A DNA stretch of 64,000 nt from Nageia nagi (lineage: Eukaryota; Pinophyta), in NCBI GenBank assembly GCA_050084985.1, contig JBITNC010000001.1:2790001-2854000 (forward strand), given 5' to 3'. The translations under genes and the position numbers were made by a program. Below, one piece after another: positions 11,769 to 23,060 of this stretch (the first letter of the stretch is position 1; the number at the start of each line of letters is the position of its first letter). The notes beneath the pieces were generated by a model that had not been told where the DNA came from, ran no database searches, and worked only from the letters and a program-made list of their open reading frames with translations.

Positions 11769-12540
11769 ATGGGAGACACCTTTTTACCCAAGCACATTCT
11801 TATGGTTCCAACTTTGGTATTTAAGAACCTTAGATGAGAGTTGAATTGTAGGAAAGGAAGCTTTGAAAAATAGTCAATGAGAACCTTATTGCTCCTATAG
11901 ATGAGAAGGCACTTGAAGCATACAACATGAAGAATGAACTGGAAACCTTCATAATGTTTTGTAAAGTGTCAGATTATGTGCTTCTTATGACTTCATCATC
12001 AATCTCAACAAAGGAAGCTTGGGATAAGCTTAAAAAAATTTACCTTAGATATAAGTTTTCTAAAAGGTTCATTATTCTCCAAATTTTCTTCAATATCATC
12101 AAGGAGAAGAAAATGGTGTCAGCTACTTGAACAAAATCATTGATATTAGGACCCAACTTATCACTTATGGGTGAAATTGGATCAATGATGAGTTCATGGT
12201 ATTCATCATTCTCCAAAGCTTTTCTTCAAAGTTTGGTAACTTTGTGATAGTAATAAAGACTAGGCTTGATGATGAAGAAGAAGAATTCTCCCTCAAGAAC
12301 CTTTTAAGGCTCCTTCTGAAGCATGAGGAAACTCTTAATAAAAATATATTGATATTTTCTCCAAAGGAAAATAATATTACTCTAGAAGCAACCAAAACTC
12401 CTTTCAAAAAGAAGTTCAATCATCATAAGAAATCTTATCCTTCTTCCTTCAAAAGGTTTGAGAAAAGGGGCAACAACAATAATGGCAACATCGATAACAA
12501 TAGCTACTTCAAGTAAAACGATGTAAAAGCCAAGGCAAAC
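11769..12540 (+). pseudogene. Copia A gag remnant
   Basis: The start is chosen at the ATGGGAGACACC shared with C. Readable parts are SIST-KEAWDKLKKIYLRYKF (about 12000-12055), INDEFMVFIILQSFSSKFGN (12180-12240), a basic segment ATKTPFKKKFNHHKKSYPSS, and an Asn-rich tail. Several frameshifts and stops break it; the longest piece is 12196-12516. The zinc knuckle seen in B and C is not readable. It belongs to the copia Gag family, which packages element RNA. Confidence 0.75.
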
Positions 12541-12569
12541 AAATCAAATCATAAGAAAATAACTTGATC

Positions 12570-13252
12570 TTTTTTGATTGATTAGATTGTTGACTATGGT
12601 TACCCTAATCACCTATGCTTTGAAAAGGATAATTTTTAAAATTTTCATAAGTATAAGAAAGATGTAGTTGTAATAGGTGATAATTCTATCTTTGAATTCC
12701 AAGGAATTGGGAGTGTGTTGATTCATAAAAAGGTTCTTGAAAATGTGCTCTATGTTTTTAAGCTCATGATGAACCTTCTCATTATGATTCAAGTTGCAAT
12801 AAAAGGGTACTTTTTTAACTTCAACTCACACTCCTGATGCATTAAGAAGGGACTTACCACATTGGTTAAAGGATCAATGAAAGATAATCTTTATATTATG
12901 TATCAAGTTCCAACAAAGATGTGTCATGCTATGAATGTGTGTTCTAGAGGTAATCTTTCACACCAATGTTTAGGGCACCTTAACCACAAGAGTATTCAAG
13001 TCATGAATAACCAAGAACCTATGGAAGGTTTTTCTTCAATTAGTTTGTATGAAAAGTGCATCCTAGGAAAAATGAATAGACAAAGATTTAAAAAAATATA
13101 AGGCAACAAGATCATATCAACCTCTTTAGCTTGTGCATTTAGATTTGAAAAATATAAGGCAACAAGATCATATCAACCTTAAAATCAAGATGTTGAGATT
13201 AGATAATGGGGGAGAATATAATACTAATGAGTTTAATATCTTTTATGTTAAG
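12570..13252 (+). pseudogene. Copia A protease and integrase N-terminus remnant
   Basis: Protease: IVDYGYPNHLCFEKD near 12590, with DYG in place of the usual DSG. Then VVIGDNSIFEFQGIGSVLIH and LENVLYVFKL. The pre-integrase zinc region is open at 12862-13101 (HQCLGHLNHKSIQ ... YEKCILGKMNRQRF, an HHCC-like pattern). Most of the integrase core that follows is missing and replaced by a local duplication. RLDNGGEYNTNEFN at about 13200-13235 is the second-Asp strand, after which element B interrupts. Confidence 0.8.
13084..13179 (+). repeat. 57-bp-spaced duplication in copia A integrase
   Basis: A segment containing ATATAAGGCAACAAGATCAT occurs at 13084-13123 and again at 13141-13179. Compared with C, the first part of the integrase core is absent at this spot, so the duplication marks the repair of a deletion. 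Confidence 0.7.
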
Positions 13253-13752
13253 TTAAGGAATTGAACTTTAACTAATACAATCCTAATTGCCTAATATTAT
13301 ATGAAAGCTCTCTCAATCAATAATATAACTAAAGTAGAAGCATTCTCACACAATAACTCAAGAGATAAAGTGGTTCCTCTAACTAGGAGTACATCCACTA
13401 ACTAGATCTTACTTCATTCATAAATATGAATCTTTCACAATTCTCCTAATCTCATCTCCTAAACACTATCATATAGCATAACTTTACTACACAAATTGAT
13501 GTTTGATCCAAAGAGGAAGCTTTCTATTTATAAGCTAAAATCCCTCTTCATCACCCTTTTACATAATGTACAAAAGCATGACATGCACATCCTTTTACCC
13601 AAGGGGTATGCTCATGAAATGGAGTGTAGGACAAGTTACATTATCATATTCACTTAAATGCTTAAGGTATCAAATAATACTTGTAAGTATTAGTAAAATT
13701 ACATAGAAGATTATTACAAAACCTTTACAATAAGGCATTATACATTCCAACA
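13253..13752 (-). repeat. 3' LTR of copia B
   Basis: 500 bp, beginning TGTTGGAATGTATAATGCC on the minus strand right after the purine tract AAGGAGGAG. The matching 5' LTR is 502 bp. It contains a TATA-like CTATTTATA (plus strand, 13524-13532). The outer end has TT in place of TG, a point mutation. Confidence 0.92.
13524..13532 (-). promoter_or_regulatory. TATA box in copia B 3' LTR
   Basis: The minus strand reads TATAAATAG, at the same LTR position as in the A and C LTRs, just after a conserved GATCCAAAGA-type segment. Confidence 0.55.
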
Positions 13753-14220
13753 CTCCTCCTTAATAAAATATTGGGATAGAGAAAATAAGAGAGAAGAAAG
13801 AGAGAAAGTAAGAGAGTTCTCCTCCAAATAGACATAATAAAGATGAGAACTTTTACATATTTGTGATGTAAAAAAATATCTAGTTTGAGACTCACTACTT
13901 TACCAAATACAATCATTCACCATAACTAGTTTCAATACATATGAAGTATTCATCCAATTGAAATTCATAAAGAGTCTCCATGAGCCTGCATACTCGAAGC
14001 AAGTAACCTGTAATATTAAGAGAACTTGCAAGTCAAAACTAGCTTAGATAACAAGATCAGTTAGATGCAACATGATCATATCAATAAGGATAGATGCCAT
14101 CATAAACTAATAAATAGTGCATTAAAAGTCATCACAAAGATGCCAGACCAAAACTCATAAGCACCTACTATATACAAAACATGTATTGCTTATCATAAAA
14201 AGTAAAGCAAAAAATAAATT

Positions 14221-14307
14221 GCACATATGAGTTTCTCACATATGGATAATTGAATAGTGCCAAAAGACACACAAGAGTTCCTCATACATGGATAACTGAA
14301 CAATGCT
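14221..14307 (-). repeat. 3' UTR two-copy repeat of copia B
   Basis: Two copies of a ~46-bp motif whose core on the minus strand is ATTATCCATATGTGAGAAAC. The same pair occurs in the 3' UTRs of A and C. Confidence 0.7.
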
Positions 14308-14474
14308 AGATTGGCTACTTTTTTGCTCTTTTAAATTTGTACAACAAATTCCTCATGTAGAGAAAACTTACCATGAAGGTGTATAATAAAATCAACACTA
14401 TACAATATAAAATCCTACTAAGGGTGAAATATCTTCACAAAAAATGAATTCAACATAAGAATTCAAACTTCAAT

Positions 14475-15260
14475 CCCCTTAAGGGCAACTTCACCAACCT
14501 AATAGCATCCCTAAGCTAATAAACTTGATCTTTAATAAGGGGCTTAGTGAACAAATCATTGAAGTTCAAGGTGGATGGATAATACTCTAGGTGTATGATG
14601 CCATCAAGAACCTTCTCTCTGATAAAATGGGCCTAGATTTTCACATGTTTTATTCTTTGATGGAACACAAGATTCTTATCCAAAGAAATAACCAACTAAT
14701 TATCTTAAGAAATCAAAGATGATTTATCTTGCTCATACATAATTTATTTCAAAAGATGCCTTAGCCAAATAGCTTCTTGGGTTATAATAGACATGGCATG
14801 GTATTTGGCTCCTATGGTGGAAGGAGAAATAGTGGGCTACTTCTTGGAAGCCCAAGAGATAGCATCTAAACCAATGCTAAGAACATATGCAAAGGTTGAT
14901 TTCCTATCATCTCTATCTCCTTTGTAGTTAGAATATGAGAATCTAGAGAGAATAAATGAGGCAATTTAAAATAATTGAGAGCAAAATCCTTAGTCCCTAC
15001 AACATACCTCAAAATTTTCTTAACAGCATTAAGATGCTTATCATATGGTTTTTGCATGAATCATGCCATAAAATTCATTGTAAAGGTAATATCTAGCTTA
15101 GAAATAGTTAAATAAAGAAGATTACCAATTAATTACCTATAAGTTGTAGCATCAACCAACTAAGATTTGAAGCTTAGAGAAATAGTGATTCTAGGAGAGA
15201 CTAGGATTGAAACACATCTACACTCCATTCTAAACTTATACAAGATATTTGATATATACT
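14475..15260 (-). pseudogene. Copia B RNase H remnant
   Basis: The frame 14866-15057 carries HLNAVKKILRYVVGTKDFAL, the junction of RT and RNase H. Lower coordinates read, in pieces, ITQEAIWL, the NLVFHQRIKHVKI motif, the HFI region, LEYYPSTLNFNDLFTKPL, and the C-terminus LRDAIRLVKLPLRGIEV near 14480. Stops and small indels separate the pieces. The full length of the domain is represented. Confidence 0.8.
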
Positions 15261-16020
15261 TAGATTAATTGATATAAGTATAATATTTGTATTGATACAC
15301 TTGCATTCTAAGATAGTAGTACAAGATATCAAGATCGATCATTTCAAATATTACCTTAAGTTTGGATATGTACTCTTGAATGATTTTATCATTATTCCCA
15401 GTAATCAAAAGATCATCCATATAAAGGAGAATAAAGACCACATCTTTTCTCTGATTAAGCACATATATATTGGAGTTAAAAAAACACTTGAAGAATCTAA
15501 TTTCTACAAAGTATCCATAAATCTTCTTATACTAGGCTCTAGGTGCTTACTTAAGTCCATATAATGACTTCTTTAGCTTGCACACAAAGAACTCTTTACC
15601 TTTCATAATAAAACCTTCTACTTGATTCATGAGCAAGGATAATCTTGACAGTAGGCATTTTTAATATAGGAGCAAAGGTTTTCTCATAATCTACATCATA
15701 TTTCTAAGCAAAACTTTTAGCTACTAACCTTGCCTTGTATTTTTCAATATCTCCAATTGAATTATACTTGACCTTGTAGATCCATTTATTACCAATCATA
15801 TTTTTTCATTAGGATAAGAAACCAAATCTCAAATTTCATTTTTCATAAGCATCTCATACTCCACTTTCATGGCTTCCATCTAGCACTCATGCTTAGAAGC
15901 TTATTTGAAGATTGAGAGCTCATGCTTGTTGTCAATCTTGGTAAATAAAGATTTTTTCAAGATTGTTACCCTTTGAGTTGGAGAATTTTACTCTTGAGGT
16001 GACTTTCTTGTATCAATATC
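15261..16020 (-). pseudogene. Copia B reverse transcriptase remnant
   Basis: LLYMDDLLITGNNDKIIQEY lies in the frame 15265-15462, with the catalytic box YMDD (15412-15423) where A and C have YVDD. It is followed by FEMIDLDILYYYLRMQVYQY. The N-terminal part (KWIYKVKY, KYKARLVAKSF) is read in shifted frames at 15700-15800. It copies element RNA to DNA in the intact family. Confidence 0.85.
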
Positions 16021-16119
16021 CAACCAACTAGGTGCAATTTAAGAGTCCATTGGATCAACTACATCCTCATTAGAAATATATTCTTCAAGAATTTTATTGA
16101 ACTTGACATCTTTTGAAAT

Positions 16120-16840
16120 GATCACTATTTATAGGATGGAAAGTAGATCCTGTAGCCTCTATGCTGACTGTTATAACCCACAAAGATGCATTTTTTAACT
16201 CTTTCATTTAACTTTTTTCTTTTCTTAGAAATAATATAAGAGAATTCTTCACAACCAAACACCCTAAGGTGAGAAATACTAGGTTTTCTTCTTGACCATG
16301 CATCAAAAGAAGTTTTACCCTGAACAAATTTTGTGGGACACTTATTCAAGGTGTAAATAGTAGTGCTCACAACTTCACCCTACAAAAAATTAGGAAGATT
16401 ACATAGCATGCATCTAGCCATCTCCATAATTATCCTATTCTTCTTTTTTACAACACCATTCTGCTAAGGAGTGTAAGGAATTGTAAACTACCTCTTGATT
16501 CCATACTTAACACAATAGTCATTGAACTTATTATTATTATATTCTCCCTCATTATCTGATCTCAACATCTTAATTTTAAGGTTATTTTGATTCTCAACAA
16601 AGGCCTTAAAATCTTTAAAACTCTCAAAGATTTGATCTTTGTGCTCAAGTAGATACCCACAGGCCATCCTACTAAAGTCATCAATGAATATCAAGACATA
16701 ATATGCTCCTCCAAATGACCTAGTTTGAAATGTATCCATCAAATCTAAATGCATAATTTGAAGAGGTTGAGATACTCTTATTACCTTATCTTTTTTGAAA
16801 TTTTGTCTATGCATCTTATCAAGGATGAACTTCTCACATA
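16120..16840 (-). pseudogene. Copia B integrase remnant
   Basis: The frame 16488-16814 gives the core: MHLDLMDTFQTRSFGGAYYV (first Asp region), LIFIDDFSRMACGYLLEHK, and LRSDNEGEYNNNKFNDYCVK with the second Asp. After a stop the frame 16125-16370 gives the C-terminal part: TLNKCPTKFVQGKTSFDAWS, HLRVFGCEEFSYI, and CIFVGYNSQHRGYRIY. It is the best preserved integrase of the family in the window, but is split by stops. Confidence 0.88.
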
Positions 16841-16879
16841 GACCAATTTAAGGTAAATAGAAGGCAAACTTTTCACAAA

Positions 16880-17340
16880 TTCTTGGTCTTTCCTGACTTG
16901 AATACTCTTCTAGTTAAGGTGCCTTAGATGTTGGTGCCAAAGATTGCCTCTAGAAAACATGTTTGTAGCGAGACACATCTTTGTTGGAACTTGATCCATA
17001 ACATAGAGATCATATTTCACTAACCCTTTAACCAATGTGGCAAGTCCTTTCTTAATGCACCAATATTGAGAGTCAAACTCAAAATAGTTGCCTTCTCTAG
17101 CAACTTGGATCATAGAAATAAGGTTCATTCTAAGCTTACAAACATAAAGCACATTATCAAGAACCTTTCTATGAATTAACATACTCCCAATTCCTTGTAC
17201 TTCAAGGATAGAGTTATCATCTATCACAACCACATCTTTTCTATAATTGTGAAAGTTCTCAAAAATTTTCCTTTCAAAAAAAAGGTGATTAGTGCAACTA
17301 GAGTCAGCAATCCAATTAGATGAAAAAGTGCAAGATATGG
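16880..17340 (-). pseudogene. Copia B protease and pre-integrase remnant
   Basis: Near 17305 the minus strand reads NWIADSSCTNHLFF, the retropepsin active site with DSS in place of DSG. The frame 16910-17233 continues VVIDDNSILEVQGIGSMLIH, LDNVLYVCKLRMNL, and ends in the pre-integrase motif NLWHQHLRHLN. Confidence 0.82.
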
Positions 17341-17404
17341 AGAAGAGTGTTGTAGAAAAACCAACTTGAATATTCTTCTTTATTTTAAATTTCTTTACAT
17401 TACC

Positions 17405-18316
17405 ATTTTATTTATTCTTTTCCTCTCTTTTCTTTTTGTAGCAATCAACTTCTTTGTAACTTTGGATGCCACAATAGTTATAATTTCCATCAAACTTTGC
17501 CTTAGGATTTAGATTGTTTGCTTTGTTTTTTTCATGTCTTTTCTTGAAGTGGTTTTTGTTACCATTTTTCCTACTACTATTGTTGTTGTTCTTATTATTT
17601 TCATTATTGTTACTATTTCTCTTTTTTCTCAAACCTTTTGGAGGAAGAAGGATAAGATTTCTTTTTATGTTGAACTTCTTCTTGAAAGGAGTTTTGGTTG
17701 CTCCAAGAGCAATGTTATTATCTTTAGGAGAAGAAATTAATATCTTTTTATTAAGGGTTTGCTCATAATTCAAAAAGAGCCTAAAAAGGTTCTCAAGGGA
17801 GAAGACTTCTTATCCATCAAGCCTCGTTTTTATAACCATCACAAAGTTACCAAACTTTGAAGAAAGGTTTTGGAGAATGATAAAGACCATGAACTCATCA
17901 TTGATCCAATTGCACCCAAAAGTAACAAGTTGGGTCCTAAGGTAAATGATTTTGTTTAAGTAGATAGCCACATTTTCATTTTCCCCTTGATGAGATTGAA
18001 GCAATTTTTGAAGAATGGTAAACCTTCTTAAAAACTTTGAACCAAGGTAGATTTGCTTATTCTAAGCTTCCTTTATAGAGGTTGAAGAGAAAATTATCAG
18101 GAACACATCATGTAGTACTGCACAAAATATCATAGAGGTTTCCAACTCATTCCTCATGTTGTAATCCTCTAATGCCTTCTCATCTATAGGAGGTACAAGG
18201 TTCTCATTCATTATTTGCCAAAGCTTCCTTTCCTGCAACTCAACTCTCATTCGAGGTTCTAAAATCTCAAAGTTGAAACCATCAAGAATGTGTTTTGGTA
18301 AAAAAGAGTCTCCCCT
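17405..18316 (-). pseudogene. Copia B gag remnant
   Basis: Pieces from the 5' side: GERKLWQIMNENLVPPIDEK (about 18170-18230), NKIIYLRTQLVTFGCNWIND (about 17900-17960), FGNFVMVIKTRLDG. The frame 17408-17773 has the basic segment KTPFKKKFNIKRN, an Asn-rich stretch, and a knuckle NYNYCGIQSYKEVDCYKKKR in which one Cys and the His are replaced. The initiator is AGG where A and C have ATG. Hydrophobic frames on the opposite strand at 17514-17768 are shadows of the Asn/Lys-rich code. Confidence 0.82.
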
Positions 18317-18499
18317 TTTTTACATAAGAATGTGAAAAAAAATAAGCATGTGGTTCAATAAACAACATTATATGTTAATTTTTAACCAAGTAATACATGT
18401 TACATTTAATTAACTAAGACATGCTTGATTTGGTTCACTAATTCAAATGTTTTACAACTCAAATAATAATTAATGTACCCAAATACATTTCTCATCTCA

Positions 18500-19110
18500 A
18501 GAACCATAGATGTAGAGTGACATTGTTGAGGTTTATTTTCTTGTCTAAAATTAAGCTTTCACTTGGATGCCTGCATAAGAGGAACCTAAGTACCACCAAT
18601 CCTCAACTATTTCACCTTGGTCAGTATTATACTTTATCACAAAGAGAAGTACGTACTATTTTCTAAGGTTATGATGTTTATTGGATCAATAAAATTATTA
18701 ATCTTGATTAGGTTTCAAGTTTTCCTTCTATGTTATTAGGATAATCCCTGAATAGATGTGTGGACATATGGTATCACTACACACATGCCTATCCACCTAT
18801 TGAAGTTATGTTCAGACCAATAGAGGACTTAGGAGCAATTGAGAAGTAAAACCTTTTCACCATTTGGATTATTAAAATTAAAGGCCCCATTCCACCTATC
18901 CCCACCTCATGGCTCCCCAAACAAGTCATGTTGCAAAATGTATGTGTGGATGTGTTCATTTTAGGGAGTTTCTCATTTCAATATTTATGTTTTTATTTGC
19001 ATAAGAAAATAAATCCAAAATGCAAAATATGAAAAAAAGAGCATAAGTAAAAACATCATCCATTCATGATTTGAATCCTAAATGTCCAATGGGTTTTGTT
19101 TACCAACCCC
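18500..19110 (-). repeat. Conserved leader block of copia B
   Basis: Reverse complement of the block at 10944-11560 and 38308-38935. It includes GGGGAGCCATGAGGTGGGG and ATAGGCATGTGTGTAGTGAT. It is conserved although non-coding. Confidence 0.75.
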
Positions 19111-20859
19111 TAAAAGACATCTTTACATCATTCATAAATTTGCACAAGTCTATTTTTGCATAAGAAAGTAAATTGCATCATAACTTAAGATTTTAAGTAA
19201 TAAGCATGCATCATTGACTTTAAAAAATAAAAACAAAAATCCTAAGCATGCACTATTAACTTAAAAATTAAGTTCTAAAAATATGCATCATTAGCTTAAT
19301 AATTAAGTACCAAGTATGCATTTATTAACTTAACAAATAAGTATTAAAAACATGCATTTAACTTAAAATTTAAGTACTAAGCATAAGCATGAAACTCTTT
19401 AACTTAAACTAAAAATTTAGTATGCCTACTAGATAAAAAAATAAGTAAGAAATTTATACAAATTCCCTCTTTTTTTACTTAAAAATTTATACCTAAAGGT
19501 AGCATAGTAAATAATTTATCTTTAAAAGTATTTTCATGTTAAAAAATTCTAAGTATGTATTCATATTAATATTTTAAGTAAAAAAATTCCATCTTTTTAA
19601 TTAAGGAGTAGCATAACTAAATTAAAAATAGCATTCCCCCTCCTTTTTTTTTTTACTTAAAATATCTTAAGATAGCATGCTTAGTTTACTTTAGAGTGTA
19701 ATTTCTATCAAAAAAGATGTCATTATAAGACATTACCACTTTTTTTAAGTAAGCATTAGAAGGTACTTTGAAATTGCAAAAAAAAACAAATTGCCAATTA
19801 AAAAGGTTAACTAAAGTACCCATTACTTCTAGGCAATTTTAAAAAGTTAACTAAGTAACAAATTTAATATTTTTTCCAAGAAATAATGAAAAAAATATCC
19901 TTTAGAAAGTGACCTTCCCAAAAAAAAAAACTTTAAGTACCCTTTATAATTTTCTCGAAGTAGACAAGGTAAGGAGTTAATGAATCATCATTTACTTATC
20001 TATGCTTCAGCAAGAAATTAAAAGTAAAAAGATGACTTATACTCCACTTAAAAAAACATCTAAGGCTTATTGAGTGAGAAATTAATGCCTATAGAAGAGT
20101 AATCAAGAAATACATGCAATCATACTAAGAAATTAATTGCCATACTTAGAAGAAAAAGAAAAAAAATAAAAAAAAAGGATAAGGGTCATGTGCAAGAATC
20201 CCTTGCTACAAGCTTTTACTCTAAAAAAAAGAACTCCAACTCAAGGAGAAAAAGGGAGTGGAGGTGAATGGACTCAAAAAATTAAACAGAAGAGAGTGAG
20301 TGAAGGCAAGGGCCAACAGACAAGCTCTAATTTTAGTGAGAGGAGAAAGAGGCTATAGATTTAAATCCCAATGTGAGAATCTTAAGCCCCTCAGTGGGTG
20401 CCTATCACATAGGAGATCATGTGACACTCTCAAAGAGGAGCCATGGTGGGGCGGAGTCATGGTAGGAAGGAGTCATAGTGCCTATGCTAGTTGACATTAT
20501 TGTTGTGAGCTGGAGTTAACCTAGAGAGGATCAATGCTAAGAGGGAGTAGTGCCAAGGGAGCAACTCAAGGGTTAGAAGAGAGGTCAAGAGGAGAGGATA
20601 AGAGGACCATTGAATACCTGGCAAGGGTTGGTTGCTGACCACCAAATGCCTCCCATAATTTTTTTAAAAGAAAAAAAAGAGCTTCTAGTTGTTGCCAGTT
20701 ATTGTACAAAATTTTTTATTTATTTATCAATATAAATGTTGAACATTTGCAAAAATCCCAAGGGAAAAACAATTGTACTAACCTCTCCTATATATGAATT
20801 TTTATATATAGTTTGAATTAAAAAAATATAACAATATATTTCTTTTTGAAATATAACTA

Positions 20860-20987
20860 ATATATATATATATATATATGTCTTTATAGTTTTTTTAAGA
20901 AAAAGGAAAAAAAACTTTATGAATAAAAAATGCAATTTTCTTATTATTGAAAATAAATGGTTTATATATATATATATATATATATAT
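20860..20987. repeat. Two AT dinucleotide microsatellites in copia B leader
   Basis: TA runs at about 20860-20879 and 20962-20987. Element C has a shorter AT run at the matching place (about 28720). Confidence 0.8.
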
Positions 20988-21213
20988 CCTCCAAAAATAA
21001 TGAATCATATTACCAAATTTGCAAAAATAAACTAACACATAGAACATAATATGTTAGTATCGTTAGTCAAAAATAAAAAATGAAGGAGATTATATGAAGG
21101 AGGTTATACCTTATCTTGAATTTACCTCACAATGAAGAGTAGGTCTAAGAATGAAGACCTCCAAGTTGAATATGAGTCTCCAAACCAAGGATGTGAAGAG
21201 GAGCCTCCAAGTG

Positions 21214-21225
21214 GCTCTGATACCA
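21214..21225 (-). promoter_or_regulatory. tRNA-Met primer-binding site of copia B
   Basis: The minus strand reads TGGTATCAGAGC, a perfect 12-nt complement of the plant initiator tRNA-Met 3' end, 2 nt from the LTR end at 21228. Confidence 0.95.
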
Positions 21226-21227
21226 AA

Positions 21228-21729
21228 TGAAGGAACTGTAATTTAACTAATACAATCTTAATTGCCCAAAATTATGTGAAAGCTCTCTCAATCAATAAGA
21301 CAACTAAAGCATAAGCATTCTCACATAATAACTCAAGAGATAAAGTGGTTCCTCCAACTAGGAGTACATCCACTAACTAGATCTTACTTCATTCACAAAT
21401 ATGAACCTCTTACACTTCTCTTAATCTCATCTTCTAAACACTATCATATAGCATAACTTTACTCCATAAATTGATGTTTGATCCAAAGAAGGAATATTCT
21501 ATTTATAGGCCAAAATTCCTCTTTCGATCATCCTTTTACCCAATGTACAAAAGCATGACATGCACATCCTTTTACCCAAAGGGCATGCTCATGACATGGA
21601 GTGTAGGACAAGTTACATTATCATATTCACTTAAATACCTAAGGTATAAAATAATACCTTTAAGTATTAGTGAACTTACATAGAATATTATTACAAAACC
21701 TTTACAATAATGCATTATACATTCCAATA
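21228..21729 (-). repeat. 5' LTR of copia B
   Basis: 502 bp, ends TTCCTTCA before the PBS. It aligns along its length to 13253-13752. It carries a TATA box (CTATTTATA on the plus strand at 21499-21507). It is followed by CTAAG, the second copy of the target duplication. Confidence 0.93.
21499..21507 (-). promoter_or_regulatory. TATA box in copia B 5' LTR
   Basis: TATAAATAG on the minus strand within GGCCTATAAATAGAA, the same context as in the A and C LTRs. It is the likely core promoter of the element. Confidence 0.6.
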
Positions 21730-21734
21730 CTAAG

Positions 21735-22330
21735 TATGGAATCAAGAGGCAATTTATGATTCCTTACACTCCTCAATAAAATGGTATTGTCAAAAAAAAA
21801 ATAGGACAATTATGGGAATGGCTAGATGCATGTTGGGTAATCTTTCTAGTTTCTTATGGACTAAATCTATGAGCACTAAAATTTACACTTTAAATGGGTG
21901 TTCCACAAAAGTTGCTTAGGGTAAAACTCATTTTGAGGCATAATTAGGAATAAAACTTAACATTTTGAACCCTAGGGTGTTTGGTTGTGAAGCTTTCTCC
22001 TACATTGTTTCTAAGAAAAGGAAAAAGTTAGATAAAAGAGTTGAAAAATGCATCTTTGTAGGTTATGATAGTTAGCATAGAGGCTACAGGCTCTACTCTC
22101 CATCCTACAAAGTAGTGTTCATTTCAAAGGATGTAAAGTTCAATGAACTTCTTGAAGAATATGTTTCTATTAAGGATGTTGATGATCTAAATGACTCATC
22201 AATTGCACCTAACTGGTTGGATATTGATGTGGACAAGTCACCCCGAGAGAAAAATTCTCCAAAATAAAGGATAAATAGGAGCATCACCTTGAACAAATCC
22301 TTATTTGCCAAAATTGATAACAAAAATGAG
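21735..22330 (+). pseudogene. Copia A integrase C-terminal remnant
   Basis: This resumes the integrase of A after element B: a TPQ-NGIVKKK-like stretch (about 21760-21800), then a broken frame containing LRVFGCEAFSYI-type sequence (about 21970-22010) and CIFVGYDS, RGY near 22050-22090. Heavy frameshifting. Confidence 0.75.
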
Positions 22331-23060
22331 CCCTCATCATTCAAAGAAACTTTAAAGCATGAGTTCTAGATGGAAGCTATGAAAGTGGATATGAGCTGCT
22401 TATGAAAAATAAAATTTGGTACTTAGTTCCTTATCCCAACAAAAAGAATGTGATTGGAAATAAGTGGATCTACAAGGTCAAGTTCAATTCAGCTGGGAAT
22501 ATTAAGAAATACAAGGCAAGTTTAGTAGCCAAAATTTTTATTTAAAAATATGGTGTTGATTAAGATGAAACCTTTGCTCTCATGGAAAAGATGTCTACTA
22601 TCAAAATTATCCTTGCTCTTTCAATAGCTCAAGGATGGAACTTTTTTAAACTGGACATCAAGAATGCATTTCTCAATAGTGACTTAGATGTGAAAATCTA
22701 CATGAATCAAGCAAAAGGGTTTGTTGTGGAAGGCAAAGATTCATTTGTGTGCAAGCTAGAGAAGTCAATGTGTGGACTTAAACAAGGACTTAGAGCCTAG
22801 TACAACAAGATTTTAGGATACTTTATAGACATTGGATTCTCCAAGTTCTTCTCTATATCTAATTTGTATGTGTTCAATTAGAGAAAAGATGTAGTCTTGA
22901 TTCTCCTTTACGTTGATGATCTTATGATAACTGGGAACAATGATGAAATCATTCAAGAGTGCATATCCAAACTTAAAGCAACATTTGAAATTACTGATCT
23001 TGATCTCTTGCCCTACTACCTTAAAATGCAAGTGTACTAATATAAGTATTGTACTTATCT
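22331..23060 (+). pseudogene. Copia A reverse transcriptase remnant
   Basis: Pieces: NKWIYKVKFNSAGNIKKYKA near 22460-22520. An open frame at 22582-22800 has KLDIKNAFLNSDLDVKIYMN and CKLEKSMCGLKQGLRA. Then LLYVDDLMITGNNDEIIQE, with YVDD at 22909-22920. The order and spacing fit copia RT. Stops at 22558, 22800 and others disable it. Confidence 0.87.

Larger units (their letters stand above)
18320..21125 (-). other. Putative leader intron of copia B
   Basis: A donor-like GTGAG|GTAAATTC (junction 21126/21125) lies about 90 nt after the PBS. The acceptor position just before gag reads TTTCACATTCTTATGTAA where A and C have TGTAG, so the AG is lost in this copy. The 2.8 kb between is non-coding, with many upstream ATGs and AT microsatellites. 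The intron reading rests on comparison with A and C and is inferred. Confidence 0.45.
13253..21729 (-). mobile_element. Ty1/copia retrotransposon B, complete structure, nested in A
   Basis: A structurally complete minus-strand element of 8477 bp: 5' LTR 21228-21729, PBS, 2.9-kb leader, gag, protease, integrase, RT, RNase H, about 0.7 kb 3' UTR, polypurine tract and 3' LTR 13253-13752. It is flanked by TTAAG (13248-13252) and CTAAG (21730-21734), a 5-bp target duplication with one mismatch. It inserted into the integrase of element A, so it is younger than A. By eye roughly one in ten LTR positions differ, so it is still old. All coding domains are broken. Confidence 0.93.
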
